A program made the translations under genes and the position numbers. Source: Sphaerisporangium rufum (GTDB taxonomy: Bacteria > Actinomycetota > Actinomycetes > Streptosporangiales > Streptosporangiaceae). Taken from it: a stretch of 64,000 nucleotides of DNA. The notes below the pieces were generated by a model. That model ran no database searches. It saw only the letters and a program-made list of their open reading frames with translations, and was not told the origin of the DNA. Below, piece after piece: positions 61,040 to 64,000 of this stretch (position 1 is the first letter of the stretch; each line of letters begins with the position of its first letter). Location of the stretch: the NCBI RefSeq assembly GCF_016863395.1, contig NZ_BOOU01000024.1:78688-142687 (forward strand), read 5' to 3'.

Positions 61040-63022
61040 ATGGTGAGCTCGCTGATCTGCGATAGTGACGTCGTGTACACGGTCCATATCGAGGCGAAGC
61101 CCGATCACCTGCTGCGGCTGGCACGGTTGAAGGATCCGGTCGGCGCGGTGGCGGAGATGATCTGGAACGCGCTGGACGCGGAGGCTCACAACATAGAAGT
61201 CGTCGTCGACGCCAACGATCTGGACGGTGTCGAGTACGTCAGCGTCAGTGACGACGGGCATGGCATGCCGAATGGGGCATGTGCCGGCTACTTCGGCGGC
61301 CTCGGTGGCTCATGGAAGATGGCGGCGAAGGTATCGCCGGACTTGAAACGCGGGCTGCACGGGCGTGGCGGCCAGGGCAGGCTGCGCGCCTTCGCCCTGG
61401 GCGAGCAGGTCCGCTGGGTGACGGTGGCCAGGAGTGCGGACGGGCGGGCCGAGCGTACGACCATCGATGGCACGGTCGATCGACCGGCGGACTTCGAGAT
61501 CTCCGCTCCCGAGTACGTCGGTTCGCCGCCGGGCACCCGGGTGGAGGCTTCGGTGCCGGCGGATTTCGTGAACCGTCTGATGCACGACGACACCGCGCGC
61601 CAGCTCGCCTCCGTCTTCGCGCCCTTCCTGGCGGCCAATCCAGACGTGAACATCACCTTCCAGGGAACGAGGCTGGACCCGGCCACCGTCTGGGCCGGCA
61701 TGACCGAATGTGAGATCCCGTCCCCCGGGTCCATGGAGTACCCACCGCCTACCTTGCGGGTGATCGAGTGGCATGAGGACGTCGGCCGGGTGCTCGCCCT
61801 GTGTGACGCGAGCGGAGTGGTGCTGGACGAGGTATCACCCGGCATCCGGGCTCCGGGGTACCACTTCACCGCTTACCTCCTCTGGGACGGCTTCGTCGAC
61901 CGCCGAGGAGATCTCCCGCTCGCCGAACTCGACGACCTCGGCGGTCTTCTCGAAACGGCACGTGAGACACTCCGCGCGCATTTCCGCCGACGGGATCACG
62001 AGCGGCGGGCCCGGTTGATCCAGGAGTGGAAGCGGGAGGACGTCTATCCCTACCCGCGCGAGCCGCGGCAGCCGGCCGAGGCGGTGGAGCGGCAGGTGTT
62101 CGACGAGGTCGCCACGACCATCGCCCGGCGTCTCCCCAAGGCTCAGCAGAGCCGAAAGACCACCCTGCGCCTGCTCAAAGAGGTCATTACTCACGATCCG
62201 GCGGGACTGTACCCGGTTCTAGAGGAACTCTTCCGGCTTCCCCAGTCGGAGCAGGAAGAGCTGAAGCGCCTGCTGCAGCGGACCAGCCTCGCCGATGTGA
62301 TCAAGGCCACCGGTCAGGTGGCGGCCCGGCTCGACTTCGTCGCTGTGCTCAAGATGCTGGTCTTCGAGCCGTCGGTCAGCCGGACGCTCAAAGAACGTGC
62401 CGAGCTCCACAAGATTCTGGAGCCGGAGACCTGGGTGTTCGGGGACGCCTACGCGCTCATGGTGAGCGATCGCAGCCTGGACGCCGTGCTGAGCCGGCAT
62501 CTGGCGGCCCTTGGGCGCCCGGCCGGTGAGCCGGTGACGCCGGTCCGAAGGGAGGACGGCCGGCAGGGGATCGTGGATCTCACGCTCGGCCGGGCTCACC
62601 GGAGTGGAACAGGTCGCGAGCATCTTGTGGTGGAGCTGAAGGCGCCGAAAGTGCGGATCGGGCAGGCCGAGGTAGGGCAGATCAAGAGCTACGCCCAGGC
62701 GGTGGCGAACGATGCGCAGTTCCGCGATGCCCGGGTGTCATGGGATTTCTGGGTGGTGTCCACCGAGATGGAGGACATCGTCCGGCGGGATGCCACGGCG
62801 CCCAACCGTCCGACCGGCTGTATCGCCGAGTGGGAGGGCGGCATCCGGATCTGGGCCCGGACCTGGAGCGAGATCATCGATGACTGCGAGGATCGGCTGC
62901 ACTTCTACCGGGAACGGCTGAACCACGATCCGGCGACGGAGCATGCGCTGGAGTACCTGCGCCGCACGCACGGTGACGTGGTCGTCGGATTGGTGCCGGT
63001 CCAGGTGGCGCCGCCGGGGTGA
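61040..63022 (+). CDS. GHKL ATPase fused to PD-(D/E)XK-like nuclease domain
   Basis: The product is 660 residues; GTG 61071 is a possible alternative start. The N-terminal ATPase has EMIWNALDAEAHNIEV (N box, residues 39-54), SVSDDGHGM (G1) and GLHGRGGQGRLRAFALG (G2), as in MutL/MORC/Hsp90-type ATPases. A long helical middle follows. Near residues 512-537 DLTLGRA ... HLVVELKAPK gives the D-x(n)-E-x-K pattern of PD-(D/E)XK nucleases, followed by a helix QAEVGQIKSYAQAV. ATPase plus nuclease fusions of this kind occur in restriction-like and defence loci. No partner gene is evident; it stands alone. Confidence 0.85.
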   Translation: MVSSLICDSDVVYTVHIEAKPDHLLRLARLKDPVGAVAEMIWNALDAEAHNIEVVVDANDLDGVEYVSVSDDGHGMPNGACAGYFGGLGGSWKMAAKVSPDLKRGLHGRGGQGRLRAFALGEQVRWVTVARSADGRAERTTIDGTVDRPADFEISAPEYVGSPPGTRVEASVPADFVNRLMHDDTARQLASVFAPFLAANPDVNITFQGTRLDPATVWAGMTECEIPSPGSMEYPPPTLRVIEWHEDVGRVLALCDASGVVLDEVSPGIRAPGYHFTAYLLWDGFVDRRGDLPLAELDDLGGLLETARETLRAHFRRRDHERRARLIQEWKREDVYPYPREPRQPAEAVERQVFDEVATTIARRLPKAQQSRKTTLRLLKEVITHDPAGLYPVLEELFRLPQSEQEELKRLLQRTSLADVIKATGQVAARLDFVAVLKMLVFEPSVSRTLKERAELHKILEPETWVFGDAYALMVSDRSLDAVLSRHLAALGRPAGEPVTPVRREDGRQGIVDLTLGRAHRSGTGREHLVVELKAPKVRIGQAEVGQIKSYAQAVANDAQFRDARVSWDFWVVSTEMEDIVRRDATAPNRPTGCIAEWEGGIRIWARTWSEIIDDCEDRLHFYRERLNHDPATEHALEYLRRTHGDVVVGLVPVQVAPPG

Positions 63023-63037
63023 ACGGCCGGCGGGCGG

Positions 63038-63739
63038 TCAGAAGGTGTGGATGCGGCGGCCGGATATGTGGTGCGGGACGACGCGGACGTACAGGTCGCG
63101 GCCGTCGCCCGCCCACGGTTCGACGGTGGCGGCGGTGAGCACGGCGACCTCGTCCGGCGGCACCGCGTCGGCGACGCCGCGGACCAGGACGCTCCAGCCC
63201 TCGCGCCGGGCGTCGTCGATCCGGTCCACCTCGAAGCCGACCGTCACCCGCTCGCCCGCCGCCGCGGCGCGCGCGCCCGCGTCCAGCGGGCCGCCGGGCC
63301 GGGTGCGGAAGATGACGGTGCCGTCGTGGTAGCGGTAGTTGACCGGGAACACCAGCGGGCCGGCCGGGTCGGCCAGCGCCACCCGGCCCACCCCGCCCGG
63401 CGCGATGAGCCGGACGCACTCGTCGGTCTCCAGCCGGTCCAGGGTGGCGCGACGCGCGGCCCGGGCGCCGCCGGGCGGGCGGCCGGCCGTGCCGCCGAGC
63501 AGTTCGGCGGCGGTCGTGTCCAGCGCGGCGGCCAGCCGCAACACGGTGCCCGGGGTGAGCGAGCAGGGGTGTTCCTCCAGATAGCGGATGAAGCCCGGCG
63601 CCATGTCCGCCCGTTCGGCCAGCTGGTCGCGGCTGAGGCCCTGCTCGGCACGCAGCCGGGCGACCCGGCGGCCGAGGTCGCCGGGGTCCGGTGACTCGGG
63701 CGAGCCGGAGAGGCCCGGGGCGCGGGTGCGGTGGTCCAT
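63038..63739 (-). CDS. XRE regulator fused to flavin-binding (pyridoxamine-oxidase-like) domain
   Basis: The product is 233 residues. The N-terminal HTH is LGRRVARLRAEQGLSRDQLA plus MAPGFIRYLEEHPCSLTPGT; the C-terminal split-barrel has CVRLIAPGGVGRVALADPAG, FPVNYRYHDGTVIFRT and VTVGFEVDRIDDARREGWSV, typical of the PPOX-like flavin or F420-binding fold. Such fusions are common in actinobacterial redox-linked regulation. Confidence 0.9.
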   Translation of the reverse strand: MDHRTRAPGLSGSPESPDPGDLGRRVARLRAEQGLSRDQLAERADMAPGFIRYLEEHPCSLTPGTVLRLAAALDTTAAELLGGTAGRPPGGARAARRATLDRLETDECVRLIAPGGVGRVALADPAGPLVFPVNYRYHDGTVIFRTRPGGPLDAGARAAAAGERVTVGFEVDRIDDARREGWSVLVRGVADAVPPDEVAVLTAATVEPWAGDGRDLYVRVVPHHISGRRIHTF

Positions 63740-63844
63740 CGCATGTCCTTCCTCGGCCGGCCGTGCGCGGTCCTTGGTGGTATCTGTCGTGGTCAGCGGG
63801 GTTCGGCGCGGTGGCCGGCGGCGGACCGGGATCGCGCGGCCGAG

Positions 63845-63960
63845 CCGTCGGCGGGCTGCGCCCGCGGGCCAGGGGAGGGCTGCGCGCGTGCGGCGGGATC
63901 GTCGGCGGGCCGCGCCTGCGGGGCCGGGCCGGGCTGCGCGCGTGCGGCGGGACCGGCGGC
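63845..63960. repeat. Approximate 54-bp tandem repeat
   Basis: The unit ending GGGCTGCGCGCGTGCGGCGG occurs twice about 54 bases apart (near 63878-63897 and 63931-63950), with a partial third unit. The left copies differ at several positions. It lies in the 261-bp non-coding right edge of the window; I see no gene there, only this repeat. Confidence 0.55.
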
Positions 63961-64000
63961 GGGTCGCGGGACGCCGGGGGGCCGCCGGCGGGCCGGCGGG

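Noticed and set aside
1..64000. tRNA, rRNA or riboswitch genes
   Set aside because: I looked for cloverleaf-like and conserved rRNA segments while reading and saw none; a tRNA or Rfam scan would be needed to be certain.

Overview
The window is very G+C-rich, with GTG/TTG starts, stop/start overlaps such as ATGA and GTGA, and many actinobacterial families: DUF397 proteins paired with XRE regulators, CBM2 secreted hydrolases, an SSI-type protease inhibitor and a Methyltransf_19 enzyme. It therefore looks like a filamentous actinomycete chromosome. A Streptosporangiales/Thermomonosporaceae-like host is my guess, but the genus cannot be read from sequence alone.

Region 1 (about 0.4-11.6 kb) is a complete type I-B CRISPR-Cas locus. 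One operon, cas6-cas8b(Cst1)-cas7(Cst2/DevR)-cas5-cas3-cas4-cas1-cas2, runs left to right with overlapping or abutting genes. Array 1 (25 repeats) lies left of it on the minus strand and array 2 (6 repeats) lies right of it on the plus strand, so both leaders face the cas genes. An orphan DUF433 regulator/antitoxin-like gene sits beyond array 1.

Region 2 (about 11.6-22.1 kb) is an accessory stretch. It holds an XRE regulator with small genes, a third CRISPR leader with one intact repeat whose second repeat is cut by a frameshifted IS256-family element, and an IS5 remnant. An A+T-rich two-gene cassette follows, encoding a minimal CRISPR polymerase (mCpol) and a CARF-like protein with two C-terminal membrane helices. 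After it come a TnpB remnant, a decayed IS701-family element, a gene of unknown function and a fourth CRISPR array (7 repeats). All four arrays share the same repeat and related leaders. Each leader carries an imperfect palindrome 52-53 bp from the first repeat.

Region 3 (about 22.4-41.5 kb) is mostly ordinary chromosome with a polysaccharide-degradation emphasis: two secreted PL1 pectate lyases (one with CBM2, one with a ricin-type lectin domain), a secreted GH9-CBM2 endoglucanase divergent from a LacI regulator, and a LacI/MFS/GH3 unit with two abutting 16-bp palindromes as likely operator. It also holds an uncharacterised three-gene cassette led by a membrane-anchored GTPase, an SSI-family inhibitor with Glu at the predicted P1 position, and a lipoprotein transglycosylase.

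Region 4 (about 41.5-49.2 kb) carries a kinase-like two-domain protein and a stress or dormancy-type set: CBS-domain proteins, PRPP synthetase, a DUF1918 protein and an Acg-type nitroreductase. A TetR/FAD-monooxygenase pair follows. Region 5 (about 49.2-58.5 kb) begins with IS fragments and an XRE/TPR-type regulator. Next is a probable immunity cassette: a TIR protein, a STAND/AAA-like NTPase with a degenerate P-loop, a membrane-anchored protein and a small adaptor-like protein. Short Gly/Gln/Asn motifs recur in these proteins and suggest amyloid-type or homotypic signalling. A whiJ-like XRE/DUF397/DUF397/ATPase module follows. Region 6 (about 58.7-64 kb) holds acetyltransferases, a secreted protein, a GHKL ATPase fused to a PD-(D/E)XK-like nuclease domain (possible defence gene) and an XRE-flavin-binding regulator.

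The best candidates for a little-described system are the mCpol/CARF-2TM pair (17.06-18.20 kb), the TIR/NTPase/membrane/adaptor cassette (51.7-56.0 kb), and the conserved palindromic CRISPR leaders.
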